A DNA stretch of 64,000 bases, taken from positions 1,273,429 through 1,337,428 of the forward strand of contig VXAZ01001749.1 of assembly GCA_013399875.1 (NCBI GenBank). Direction: 5' to 3'. A program made the translations under genes and the position numbers. Shown in pieces: positions 52,220 to 63,950 of the stretch (position 1 is its first letter; every line of letters starts with the position of its first letter). The notes under the pieces were generated by a model that made no database searches, was not told the DNA's origin, and worked only from the letters and a program-made list of their open reading frames with translations. This stretch comes from Gymnorhina tibicen (taxonomy: Eukaryota; Chordata; Aves; Passeriformes; Artamidae).

Positions 52220-53018
52220 TAGTGGAATGAAAGAAGAATCAAAACAGAAAAGTCTGAGCTGCAATGAAAGAAAACTGAGGGATTGGAGGATAAGCAGTTT
52301 TTTAATTTTGGGGGCTGGGGGCACAGTGATGTGACAATAAGCAACCAGCAAAAAACATAACTGAAATTTCCTCCAGGGAAAAGAGCTGCATAAATCTGTC
52401 CAAAAGAGTGAGGGGCTGCTTGACTGCAGAAAGAAAACAGTACTCAAGAGGATTCAGAGGTAAAGTGACACACAGAAGGCTTCCATCTGGCAGAGGTATT
52501 GACTGATATCCACAATATAACTACAGAGACTAAGATGTGGGAAAAAACCCCACACCGACTATCAACAGAAAAGTAGTTTCAAAATGGTTTAATTATGAAA
52601 GACAGAATTTGGCAAGACAAAGACTAGGATTGATCAAGTACACAGTCCCTCAAATTGCTCAGGGAGATCATCACAATATGGCAAAGGACCATACAGTCAG
52701 AATTTGTACAATGGAGTCAGAACTCTCAACAAATGCTACTTGAAAGAAACAGTTAGGGACTGGCATATGTCCCAAATCAATAAATGTAGGTAACTCTAAA
52801 ACAGAGTGTAATAGTCACATAAGAAAATCTAAAATGCAAATAATTGAGCCCTGAACTTAGCTGGTTTAGATGTGATACAGGTTTAGAAATTCTACACACC
52901 AACTGCCCTAGCACACATTTTAATCTATTATCACTTCTTCAATAAACTTCACACACAAGGATGCTCTTCTACCTTTGAGGAAAAAACCCAAACTGCTTCA
53001 TCTTGCTATAGACTGAGC

Positions 53019-53331
53019 TGCTGATGGCTGCTTGGGGACAGGCTGGGCGTCAGCAGGTGCTCAGCAATAGTACTGAGCATCACTTGTTTCTCTTCAGTTT
53101 TAGTCCTCACTCTCTCTCCTTTTCATCACAATTATTACTACTATAATTATTGTCACTGTTATTATCATCATCACTATTATTATATTATTTTTTCCATTTT
53201 TAAACCACTCTTAACCCAGGATTTTATGTTTTCTCTCCAACTGATTCTCCTCCCCGCTGTAGGGAAGGAAGGGGGGGAGTGAGCAAGGGGCTATGTGGTA
53301 CTGAGTCACCAGATGGGGTTAAACCATGACA
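53019..53331 (+). mobile_element. 5'-truncated LTR of a common avian ERV family
   Basis: The segment contains ACTGAGCATCACTTGTTTCT, a run of ATT/ATC-type units (53130-53190), a TTAAACCACTCTTAACCCAG block, a purine-rich GGGGGGGAGTGAGCAAGGGG block and the end GGGGTTAAACCATGACA at 53331. I recognise this order as the 3' half of the avian LTR whose other end is seen, inverted, at 10149-10401. The TG start and U3 promoter are missing, and similarity begins near 53019. The usual ATTAAA-like poly(A) signal is degraded to TTAAAC. No target duplication can be tested because the 5' end is gone. Confidence 0.8.
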
Positions 53332-53684
53332 CGTATTAAGAAACAAAAGTGCTATTTTCATCCCTCATTTTAAACAGCTTAACCTAAATTGTACTATTAG
53401 AAAGTCAGCATTTAAGTACAAGTTTGTTGAAGGCAAAAAGCTTTATTATAAACTGATTGCCATTACATTAGAGGTATACTGTTCCTTGATGCAAAGCACA
53501 TCACCTCTTAAGTGGTAAGTAAAATGTCTGTAAATCAGGAAAACATTTTAAAAATCCACAGAAAAATTCTAAACCAAAAAATACTGTGAAGTTTATCTCT
53601 ATTTTGTATTTCCTCCTCTCCCAGTCTGTTAATAAATGTATTTTTTGAAGCCCCAGGAGAACACCCATCTGTTGTCATAGGATC
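53332..53684. other. Short non-coding spacer
   Basis: AT-rich sequence between an LTR fragment and a CR1 tail; nothing recognised. Confidence 0.5.
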
Positions 53685-53759
53685 CTTCCCTGGGCAGCCT
53701 GTCCCAGGACCTCACTACTATGAGGGTGGTGAGGTGCTGGAACAGGCTGCTCAGAGAAG
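53685..53759. repeat. 34-bp inverted repeat with 7-base loop
   Basis: The arms 53685-53718 and 53726-53759 are complementary except for about five positions, separated by seven bases. Both arms match the same CR1 block (the 'gtggtgaggtgctggaacaggctgc' region). A transcript of either strand could fold into a hairpin. It probably arose from strand switching during reverse transcription. Confidence 0.8.
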
Positions 53760-53905
53760 TTGTGGATGCCCCATCCCTGGAAGGTTGGATGAGGCACTGA
53801 AGGACCTGGTCTAGTGAAAGGTGTCCCTGCCCATGGCAGGGGGGTTGGAACGATATGATCTTAAGGTCCCTTGCAAGCCAAACCATTCTGAGATTTTATT
53901 TTCTA
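53685..53905 (+). mobile_element. CR1 LINE 3' end with an inverted 5' piece
   Basis: From about 53719 the plus strand follows the CR1 3' region: GAGGGTGGTGAGGTGCTGG, GGATGCCCCATCCCTGGAAG, GGTGTCCCTGCCCATGGCAG, then GGGGGGTTGGAACGATATGA and AAGGTCCCTTGCAAGCCAAA, ending with an ATTCTGAGATT tail near 53900. The first 34 bases (53685-53718) are CR1 in the opposite orientation and pair with 53726-53759. The insertion therefore starts with a foldback. No coding sequence remains. Confidence 0.88.
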
Positions 53906-56900
53906 TACCTCATCACATAAAGAGACACTCTTTAGGCATTGAGCATGGCCACAAAGGAGGAGGCCATATGTCACCATGTTCCATGGTGAGCGAAGTCCTC
54001 CAGTGCATTGTCACACTGGGTGAGATTTCTAACAGCGAAAAATTTTCATGTAACACTGAATAAGTCATTAATTCATTCAACCTATTTTTCCTCCAACAGT
54101 GCTTTTAAGTTGTCCAAGGGCTACTTGGAGGTTTAATGACTATTTTTTTTAATTTAAACCACTTGAGTACCAATGGTTGCTAAGGCAGTACTGATTTATC
54201 AATATGCCACCTCAATATATTAGCACGCAACTCTTTTTGTCCAATTTTGTGCGATTACAGGCAAGTCCCCTTGAGGGGAGCTGGAAGCAATCAAACAACC
54301 AAAAGCAATCAAGACCCAGAGTGATAAGTACAAAATGGAACTAAAAAGCTTGTTCCCTGAAACTGGTCGCCCTGCCCAAATGGGAAGGGCTGCAAGACTT
54401 TCACTGTGAAGCTGCCAAAGAGGGCAGATAAGGATGGTTCAGTCGTCACTGTCAGCAGCAGCACATTTCTACTGCAAATAAGGAAATAAATAGGTTTAAG
54501 CCAAAGGGAAATATTCAAACATTTATGTGAATATTTCATCTTATAAAGCACTTTTCATTCCCAGCACTTCACTTTAGCTGTACTTAATAAAAAAAAAGAA
54601 AAACCCCTGTACTTTCCATTTAAGTCATGCTTCTGTAAATTATTATTCTGAAACACCTACTACCACATATTAAAAGACACTGAAACAAATGAATTTGGCC
54701 TCCACATCAAGGTTACAAGGAACATGAACCACAACCAGGAACTGAATTCCATTTTCAATGGCCCAGTTTTGAGTCCAGTATTTTTAATCAATTTGCCTTT
54801 AAGGAGTCAATTGTATTTCACAGAATTAAGCAAAAGTAGTGGTAAGGTCAAGATGACAGAACAACTTCCAGGAGCCAGCTCTGTCTACTTATCCTGTTCT
54901 TAAGAGATTGCAAACATGAGATCACACCCCATTTGCAATAATCAAAATACTGTGTACTCTAAAGAAAACCTAATTTTTTTTTCCCAAAAAAAAAAAGAGC
55001 ATTTCAAACCATTTCACATTGTATTCCTTCCCAAAATTATAGTTGGCACAAAGGTTTCTTCCTTTTTCCTTGTATACCTTAGAAAAGAAAACAACGATAC
55101 AGATAGACTCTGCTTTTTGATGTCATACTTGCTGTGCTCTTAGTGTAACTTTATAAGCAATTTAAAGAAAGGAGACTTAAGTAGAAGTTTCAAGGAGACA
55201 AGATAGAAATTCCTACAATTTATGAACATCACTGGCAACTTGTTCTTCATAATTTCTTTAAGCAGGGTTAAAGGAGCTAAATTGATTGTGCAAATATGAA
55301 GTAAAACAAAACAACAGCTTATTTGACACAGGATATTTGTAACAAATGAGAAATATTTACTAACCATGGATCATTAAATACACGAAAATAATTTACAGTA
55401 CCCAAGTTGTACACTCCAAGGAACATTTTTAACATCTGCCAGTATAATTTCGTAAACCACAAGCTATATAATCCATATGATTTTTGCTTTTTTCCTGCTC
55501 ATTAAGAATCTTGCATCTGGTATCTCGGTACACCACAGAGGTCAAGATCTCTGGCAAAATGAAACACATTACAGTATATACTTCAACTGGTTTTTTCTTT
55601 CCAAATAAATTATTTAGTAATTGGTTTGAGTCGGATTTATTTTGCTTTGGTTTGGGGAGGAAGGAGTGGGTGGTTGGGGGTGTGTGGAGTTATTTTTCAC
55701 AAAGCAGCTCCAAAACATCCAACACTTTCTAGTAAGTGCATTCAAATGGCAAGACTGATTCATTTTAGAAGGCAGGGCACATTTAGTAAACTAAAGTTTA
55801 AGGAAAATACATAGTCTTATGAGTTCTCTGTAGCCAAAATGCCTATCATAATTGTAAACTGGAATACTAGATATATAGTCTATCATTATATAAACAAATG
55901 TAACAGATAAAAGGCCTCCATATTCATAGATTTAGGTCATTTACAGTGACCTCAAATCTTGAATGTGTTCCATAGTTCTTTGGGGTTTTTTCTGATGTTG
56001 GATTAGAATGACTTCATAAAGCTAAACAGCAGGTTTGTTTGAGGGGTTATTTCTGTTGGGTTTGGTTGCCACTGTTTTTTAAAGTGATCCCTTTAGCCAA
56101 GTGCTAAAGAAGAAACTCATAGAATAGCAAACGCACTTCAAGGTCTGTCAGCAAAAAAGCTCAGTGCAGATCAGCGTCAAGCCTCTCCAAACGCCCCACA
56201 ATGAGATTCTAAGCAGAACCCAGCAAATGTTTTGGTGGGCTCTGATCACATCCATCACAAACACATTTCAGAGGAGGAGAGAGACAAGTAAACTAAACAA
56301 TTTCAAACAAAGAACTGAAACACAGCCTTATTTATACCCACATAAACACTTGAAACTTTGAGCCCTGCCTGTGTTCAAGACATTCATCTGTTACTGAAGA
56401 TCCACTCCAGACCATTAACAAATCTGGTACAAATCCAGTGCCCTGCAGGGCAGTAGCAGGATCCAAAAGCTGCTGAGAAACAATTCATTTATGGAGGACA
56501 TTTGCACCAAGTTTGGCTTTTTAAGTCACTCAGATACTTTTCTTAAACAAAAAAAAAAAAAAAAACAGAACAAAAACCCCAACCAAATACTATAGCAGAG
56601 TAATAGTAAAACCAAATTTTTCTACTTTTGTACAACTATTTCTGTAAAACCATATCAGAAAAAGAATTAGCACAAGTGTAGGAAATGAACTTTACATGTT
56701 ACATGCTAAATGCAAATTTCTGAGTACATTGAGATTTTATTTTAGCAACAACAAAATCTAAAATGACTGTAGGAAGCATAGATTTATTTTGAGCAAATTT
56801 ATCACAATATTTGAAGCACCACATAAAATATTCTATTTGCATTCAGCTGCCAGTTCTGCAAGCACTTTCATACTTGCTTTGGATACCAAGCAGTTCCCTT

Positions 56901-57496
56901 GGGATAAGTCCATAAATGCTATCCTACCAGCATCTGAGGAGCACCCTTTCCACCCTTATCCCTTTGCCTGTCACCACAGATTACTCTGCTCTCTCCACTG
57001 GCCTAACTGCAAGATTAACTTTGAAGTCTGTTTGAACATCTCTTTGAAAATATAAAGGAGGGGAAAGAAAACATCTCCCTTATTTTGGGTGCTATATATG
57101 TAAGATGGAATGAAGAAATAGAAATAATATCACATTTAAAGAAATAAAAAAAAATTTTTAAGAATCAGTAATGGCACGTTGTGCTTTGAAAAGACTAATT
57201 ATCCCAGGGCCAAAATAGATTTCAATATGACTGTGCACTAATGAGTTCATTTACATATGTCTTAGAAAACTGCATGCATCACAACTTCAAGTAAAATTTA
57301 GTCCCAATAGAATTTAACAAAAACAATTAATTTTCTTTTCTCTAAACAATTAGTATATTCTATCACCGGTAATTCATTCCTTGCACAAAGAAGCTATAAA
57401 ATTTAGAGTAGCATTTTGAATCTTACGTTTTTCAATCAAGTTATGATAGATGAGAAAGTATTTCCTGCCAATCAACAGAAAGGCTATTAACATCAG
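53906..57496. other. AT-rich non-coding stretch
   Basis: No gene or interspersed repeat was recognised. An A-run of 17 lies at 56549-56565. A G-rich patch near 55648-55690 (GGTTGGGGGTGTGTGG) is low in complexity. Frames of 60-90 codons lack motifs. Confidence 0.55.
56549..56565. repeat. A-homopolymer of 17
   Basis: An uninterrupted A-run followed by CAGAACAAAAACCCC. No retroposon body was recognised upstream. Confidence 0.85.
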
Positions 57497-58364
57497 TGTT
57501 GGGGTTTGGGAGTTGTTTCTTTTTTTTTTTCTTTTCGTCTTTCTTCTTTTCCTCTTGAGGAATTTTTCCCCATACTAAAGGATAATTGCCAGGTACTTAA
57601 GGGGGACAAAAGGTCTGGCTGAAGCAGGGAGGGGACTTCTCAACTGCCCTGTTACCTGGGCAAAGGCTAGTTTTTTTTCCGCTCGAGCTCTTTTTTCGGC
57701 TTTCAGAAGACACGGAGGCTGCAGTCGGTTTTGGGGAGAGATCGCCCTCACTGCAGATTTCCTGTCTTCTACTACTTTCTTTTCTTTCCGCCGTGAGGGG
57801 GGATTTCTGCTGACCGGAGCCGCCGCTGAGAGGGACCCTTTCACCACTTGCTGGGGTGCCCCAGGGGGCCCCCGGAAGGCAGCTGCCTGCCTCCGCCGTC
57901 TTCTTTGTTGCTGTTTTTGGGCTTTCGCTACCCTGCCCTGCCGCCAGCACCGCACCCCCTGCCCGCCGAGACCTCCCGGAGTTCCCGCTACTGCTTCGGA
58001 GCTCGATACATCTCATCTACCATCTGGGATTTTTGTGCGCATTCCTGCTGTTCCAGCTGCCGGTCCCGAGAGAGTTCTGCTGGGGCACCAGGATCGGCCG
58101 CCCAGGAGTTTTGTGAGCTTTTCTCCCATCCCTTCCCGGCTCGTGTCCACTACTGCCGCGTGCTCCCCGAGCTCGCTCCGGAGCACTCCCTGCAGCCGCG
58201 GGGGAACCATCGCCCCCGCCCTGCCCAGCGGGAGCCGCCAGCGGCCCTGCCGGCCGTGAGCGTCACTGCACCGAAAGGACAGGGTCTGACAGCCGGGAAG
58301 GGGTCACTGGGTTCTGTTCTGTTTGCTGTTACTGTCATAGTTGTTGTTGTTTTGTTTGCCTTGC

Positions 58365-58387
58365 TATATATATATATATATATATAT
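58365..58387. repeat. (TA)n microsatellite inside the LTR
   Basis: About 11 TA units lie just upstream of the LTR's AGTAAA motif. A TA-rich tract next to the poly(A) signal could have expanded in this copy. Confidence 0.9.
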
Positions 58388-58392
58388 TAGTA

Positions 58393-58398
58393 AAGAAC
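58393..58398 (+). promoter_or_regulatory. Variant poly(A) signal (AGTAAA type) of the LTR
   Basis: TTAGTAAAGAACTG follows the TA tract about 150 bp before the LTR end. AGTAAA is a known weaker variant of AATAAA. The position fits an R region, but use is not shown. Confidence 0.4.
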
Positions 58399-58545
58399 TG
58401 TTATTCCTATTCCTCATATCCTGGCCTGAAAGCCCCTTAATTTCAAAATTATAATAATTCGGAGGGGAGGGAGTTATATTTTCAGTCCAAAGGGGGCTTC
58501 TGCCTTCCTCAATAGACACCTGTCTTCCAAAACCGAGACAATCAG

Positions 58546-61500
58546 CTAATTTGATTCAAAGTTTGGAGACGTTTCATCTTCACTTCAGACTCAACAACTT
58601 CAGCAATCACTGAAAAGACACACTTTGCTATTTACTGCTGCTTTTCAGAGGAAAAAGAAAAACCAAACCAGAAAAAACCTCACGACCCACCACATTCAGA
58701 ATAAGTCCGAGTATCACATCCTCTGAACTGCCAGAACTCAAGTTCAAGTCACAAGTTTTGATCTTCTCAGGTATACAAAATCTTCTATCATGCTTATTAT
58801 GTGAATACATTAAATTGGGACATGCTGCAAATCTGGGTAGAAGCGACCTCAAACACCAAAGCTGATGAGCAGTTTCTCTAACTAGAACAAAAATATTTTA
58901 CAAAACAAGTGTCAAACCATTATAAAATCTTCTTATGAGTATAGTCAATAAAAATTTCATTTTCCCTGCTTTACAACAAAAATCAAGTCTGGGACATTAA
59001 AGTATGACAGCAACCTGTGTGTCTTTAGTCATGCACAGCTCCCTTTATAGTCCCTGAAGGCAGCAGAGCCTGGTGAGCTGTGCTGGAGGTGTTCAAAGTC
59101 ACTCTGCATCAGCTTTTCCCCCTTCTGAAGGGAGCCAAGGACAATTAGTAAACTCTCCCAGGCTAAGCCTTGTGCCTAGAAAGAGGCAGAAATGTTAAGA
59201 GTCTTGATCAAAAGACATGACATGATAGATGAGATACCAGGTTTGGTAGCCATGAGATATATGGCTACCAAAACAGCCACAGAGCAAAGTAAGAACAATG
59301 ATAAATGTAATTACTGTCTTTTACCAAGACCTTGTAAGCACACAAGCATTTTGCCTTTCTCCTTTGAGCCCAGGGTATAGGGAGGGAGAAGCAGCAAGGA
59401 ATATGAGATCCTCATTAAACAAACATTCTCAAATTACAGAACGTGGGGATACACCCAGCTCTGTTAAAAAAGAACCACAGCAAAAAAATCTACTTCAGAG
59501 CTAGCAAAAGCTAAATTTATCTCCTTCCTTCAAAAAGACTTAGAAAATGTCATTGTTTAGACAGCTTATCATAAAGCTCATACAATTTTCCCTGCCATAA
59601 TGAAATTATAGATTGGTTTACAAAAACATTAAGTGTAGAACCATAAAAAGTTTACCATTTTGCATTTAATGAAATGCTCCAGCTCCAGTCTTGTGAAGAT
59701 TTATGCATATAGTCAACTTGATCCAGGTGAGGCATTCCACTGTGAGGGCTGTTATGTTAAAGCAGTAACAGCTGGTACAAACCAACATTAATTTGAAGCA
59801 CATAGTTGTTATAATAGTTAGAAAAGGTTTTCATTTGTGTTTAGCATCACTTTTAGGCACAAAACACAATCTTATTAGCACAAAGTAACTCCCATCTTAA
59901 GCTACATGTGCTGCCAAAGCACAGGAATAACACCTTTTTTGTTCATTTTTACTTTCAAGTTTCAGTTGCTGACACACAGTTCTTACACTCCAACTATAAA
60001 CATAAATAGAAGTCGTGTTTCTCATCCCCAATTTTCATTACTTAGTTTAAATCCACACTTTTTTTATCTTCAGCTCTCAGAGCACCTCACTGAAGTACTT
60101 GATGGAAATGTGCAATGGAAAAGTGGAAAGCAGGGCTATGGTGAAAAAAAGGTTGAACACAGACACAGAGACACAAAAAGAGAAACCAACCTTTTGCTAA
60201 AACTTCATTTTTCTCTTAAGTCAGCTAACAACATGCTCTGCCTCTTATATTATAGATTTCTGTACAACATTATGCTCAAAGTAAGTCAATGAAAAAATTC
60301 TCCTAAACATTTTTGTTGTTCATAAATTACTATCTTCAACAGCCATTTGAGCAATCACATGTTCAGCATTGTGGTCTGCCCTTAATCTGAACTCGGCTAT
60401 TTTCCTTATTATTCTTATAAAGACAAAAGGAAGTCAGTTTTCCTCCAAAATTTTCGATTGTCAAGATGTCTTTTCAGTAGATTTTTATGCTTTTTAAGTC
60501 CTTCACAAAATCATTTCAGAGTCACTAGACAGAACTACAGCAAATTTGATTATTAATAAAACAAATCCATTTATTATATGCAAGACTTTTGAAGGGAAGA
60601 ATTCTTATTCTCTTAACATGCCACAGATGCGTTAGGAACAAGATTAACTGAGAAAAGACAAAAACTTTCAGAGTCAGCATTAATCCATGGTCTCTTTTGA
60701 TGCTTGCTCCCTTGGCAGCAGGTATTAGCTTTCCCAAGCCCAAGTACTCAGAGGAACTACATTACTACTTTTACTAAGTCTTATTTACCAACCAAAAGGC
60801 CTTAACATGAGGGAAAATATGGAAAGGCTCAAAAACCTGTGAAAACCCTGAGGGCATTCCCACACCCCTGCCTAGAACTGTCAGTCCATAAATCTCAGCA
60901 AAGTGTGACTGAAGGTATTTAACCAGCAAATACAAAGATACATGAAATAAGTTACCAAGATCGACCAAAAAAAATAATAAAAGTCCCTTTCATTTCCAAC
61001 TTTGAAGAGACATTCAAACATATCTACACAAACCTGAAGTAAATTCTCAACAGCATTTAACTGACCTGGGATACAACGTCATATTTTTGGGGCACAGACA
61101 ACACCAACTCAATGTTCAAATTATTTGAAGAAAATATTAAGAGGACAATATTGACTATAACAAACCTGACACTGTTTTTGGCAATACACAACAAATAAAT
61201 ATTGTCCTATCCACAGGAGCCCAGTGTTACCTCAATATCTATTCCCTGGACAGTTGCACCTATTTTTTTTTTTTTAAGAATACCACATAAAATTTATTTC
61301 TGTTGAGAAATAAATCAACAGAAGAGACTGATCTTCCATTCACAGAAAAGCTGGGTGCTACTCTCAGCTAGTTCTGTTCTCAGCATGGCCATGTACCCAG
61401 AATAATTTTCTACCTGACTGGACACTATTTCTTTAACAGTGAAGAGCATTAGCTGGATGCAATTTTACAAGTGCAACTGAATTCATTAAGCCCCTTTGCC

Positions 61501-62901
61501 AAAGTATCCATATGTATAAAAAGTGATAAATTTATGCTTTCAACAACGCAGTTTATGACCAAGACTACAAATACTAAAAAGTTAAATACTCTGGTGAAAT
61601 GTAAAACTTTTACTCTGTTTTGTACAGTACAAATATAATTAGACAAATTTTGACATATGCCTTTGGCTAGCACTCTGTTTTCCTTTGCAACACATTCTTG
61701 GAATTTAGGAATTGTTTGGCTAGGAATTTAGTTTGTATTAATGTACAGCCACTTTTCATTGAGGTTCTTTGCCTCAAGGGTGCAATCACTGTGTTCAAGG
61801 AATAGTCTGACAAACATGGAAAGCTTTTACCTGCTATAAATTTAACATCCCTGTAACAGAACAATTTGATCTGCTCTCCCAGAGATCTGAGTAGCAGCAA
61901 GACTAAGCATTCCCTGGTCAATCCACTTCTGACTGAAGTCATTTTCCGCACAACAAAGAAAAGGGAACTTGAAGGAAACATGAAAAAATAACCTATGAGA
62001 TGTATTATTGAGAAATCTCCACTTTAACACCAGCCATATTACAGCTGTGCCTACTTTGAGTCCCCAGGTAATTGTATGAAATGAAGGACTAATGTGTTGG
62101 AGGAACATTAATTAAAATCAAACTCTTTTTCCTGGTTGGCATGTTGTATTATTTATATTATATTGCACTTACAGGCCACAGTGTCCTTATGGAAATTGGA
62201 TACAAGTGAAGAGACAGATTTCTACCATCAGCACTAAGTAGATCACAACTTCGGAACAGTCTTAGAAGTTTTCTCATTGCTCGGACAAAAGAGTAAAGAA
62301 GGAAACTGAAGGAAACTTCAGTTGGTGATCTACAAATATATGCTGGCCTTCAACCAAAATCAAGAAATGTGGAAGTAGGGAAAATGAGGAGGAAGTACAA
62401 AAAGGCTCATTGAACATCTTATTTCTAAAAAAAAAAATCCCTGAATGTATTAACTTAGACGTTAAAAAATTCACTGCATTTGAAGATGTAAAAAATTAGT
62501 TTATATTTAGCACTCACCTATGTATTACTGCAGTACCTTTGAAGCAGCAACGCTCAAAGAAAAGATCCACAATTGCATGCCCTACATAGGTGTTGCATTA
62601 CAGGTAGTCAGCAATTATATGGAGACATTTATACGGCATTTTAAAAAAAACTTTATGCCCCTAAATACTTTTTTTTTTAACTTGAATGAAATAATTTTAA
62701 AATCAGCCATTTTGGTGCATAAAGTCAAGTGCTGAATGCTTAATTAGGTGATGAATTCCAGTCTTGTTCATTAAACAGAACTGCATTTAGCTGGGATTTC
62801 CTAGATTAAATCTAAAGTTAAAAACAAAGATTATTCCATTTTGAAAAGCTTCTTACACTTTTATAATAAAATTAATACTTTCCTGATCATAACAGACTTC
62901 A
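58546..62901. other. AT-rich non-coding stretch
   Basis: No gene, RNA gene or clear repeat was recognised. Open frames of up to 128 codons (59906-60292 plus) have no domain. A T-run lies near 61264-61275. Confidence 0.55.
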
Positions 62902-63030
62902 AATTTTCAAAGCATTTCACAAGCATTATGCCAATTTTGTAAATCCAGAAACCATATTAAAAACAGTTGAAACGACTTGTCAGAGGATACATAAAGAATG
63001 AACAGTGAGAGTGTAAAGAAGTTGCAGGTT
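62902..63030 (-). repeat. MIR-like amniote SINE, minus strand
   Basis: The plus strand contains CAAAGCATTTCACAAGCATT and ATGCCAATTTTGTAAATCC, then an AAACAGTTGAAACGACTTGT block, a CAGAGGATACATAAAG block and GAAGTTGCAGGT. In order these match the reverse complement of an MIR/CORE-SINE (tail, 'cccattttacagatgaggaaactgag', 'gacttgcccaaggtcacacag', and the start of the core). About 130 bp is preserved with heavy divergence, as expected for an element older than birds. Confidence 0.6.
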
Positions 63031-63724
63031 TATTAAGACACAAGCATCATCACTGTTACAACCACATTTGCATACTTGGTAAAGGAGCAGGGAAAATGGG
63101 GCTATAAATCAGGAAAAATAAAGCCTTCTCTCCTAAATTACTTTCTTTCCTACCAAGCCAGCAAAACTACAGAGAAGGATTCAGCCAGAAATAAAATTTT
63201 ACTAATAAGTTTCTCCAGCTGAATTTGTATGTTTCATTAATGAGAGTGAAAACACTTAACAGGAAACATTTTTTCATAATTTTTAAAATTAGGAGTGGTG
63301 GTTATGCAACTTAAATAATTGGAATGAACAGGTCACATGCCTGAATGACTTCTAAAGTTATTTGAAAAATGTCTTTCCCCTTTACTTTTCAAATTATGGT
63401 ATTTCTGTTAAACCAGATTAAGTGAAATTATAATGTTTCCATTAAAAACTCAGACCAATAAGGAACATTAGTTTTACCTGGTCCTTTGACATAAATGAGC
63501 ACAAATTTGCATATAAAATAGTCCTAATGCCAAGTCTGTGTCTCTATTCACTTGGTTTAAGTTTCTTTTAGATAAAATCCAGCTCAAACCCAACTCCATT
63601 CAGTTGGAATGTACCAAGGTAGAGTTAAAACTGATTTGGTCACTTCAACTCTATTTTGTGCATAGACAAAGCTTATTGTAACTTGATAATAAGCCAAATA
63701 TTATTTTCAACCACAAATATTATT
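63031..63724. other. Non-coding spacer
   Basis: AT-rich sequence between two oppositely oriented SINE remnants; nothing else recognised. Confidence 0.5.
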
Positions 63725-63950
63725 TTGGAAGCACAGCCTGATGGTTAAAGCATGAGACAGCAAATCCATTTTTAAACAGAAACCAATTTTCATCACAGAT
63801 CACTGAGTGATTCTGGGCAAGTTAATTAACCTCCCTGCAATCTGTGAAATTGGGATAATACCTGCCTTGCAGTGAGGCTTATTTCATTAATGCTTATGAA
63901 ATGCTGAGAGATCCTTAGATGGATATTCTGTAGAAATAGAAACAAGCTCA
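63725..63950 (+). repeat. MIR-like amniote SINE, nearly full length
   Basis: A tRNA-derived head (GCACAGCCTGATGGTTAAAG) is followed by a core with TGATTCTGGGCAAGTTAATT and AACCTCCCTGCAATCTGTGA, then GGGATAATACCTGCCTTGC. A tail follows with GCTGAGAGATCCTTAGATGG. This is the full order of parts of an MIR/CORE-SINE whose 3' end resembles CR1/L3-type LINE tails. At about 225 bp it is close to full length. It is the best preserved ancient SINE in the window. Confidence 0.75.

Larger units (their letters stand above)
47631..53018. other. AT-rich non-coding stretch
   Basis: No gene or interspersed repeat was recognised. It holds an A-rich tract (49183-49221), a (TA)10 microsatellite (49718-49737) and two short direct duplications, listed separately. 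Open frames of up to 113 codons (52003-52344 minus) have no motif. Confidence 0.55.
57497..58540 (+). mobile_element. 1,044-bp GC-rich solo LTR with intact 5-bp target duplication
   Basis: The segment begins TGTTGGGGTTTGGGAGTTG and ends CTTCCAAAACCGAGACA. It is flanked on both sides by ATCAG (57492-57496 and 58541-58545), an exact target-site duplication. The middle (about 57670-58300) is rich in GC and CpG. After a TA microsatellite (58365-58387) comes AGTAAAGAACTGTTATTCC, the likely poly(A) region, which places the LTR on the plus strand. No gag, pol or env sequence is present, so it is a solo LTR. Open frames inside it, up to 180 codons on the plus strand (57848-58390) and 139 on the minus strand (57597-58016), reflect GC-rich composition and are not genes. 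I recognise the ends from passerine genomes and think it ERVL-like; this class is inferred. Confidence 0.93.

Noticed and set aside
57597..58390. Long open frames on both strands (139, 126 and 180 codons) that look like a coding exon
   Set aside because: They lie wholly inside a segment with LTR ends and exact target duplications. They are Pro/Arg/Ser/Ala-rich as expected from GC-rich composition, overlap on opposite strands, and one ends in a TA microsatellite.
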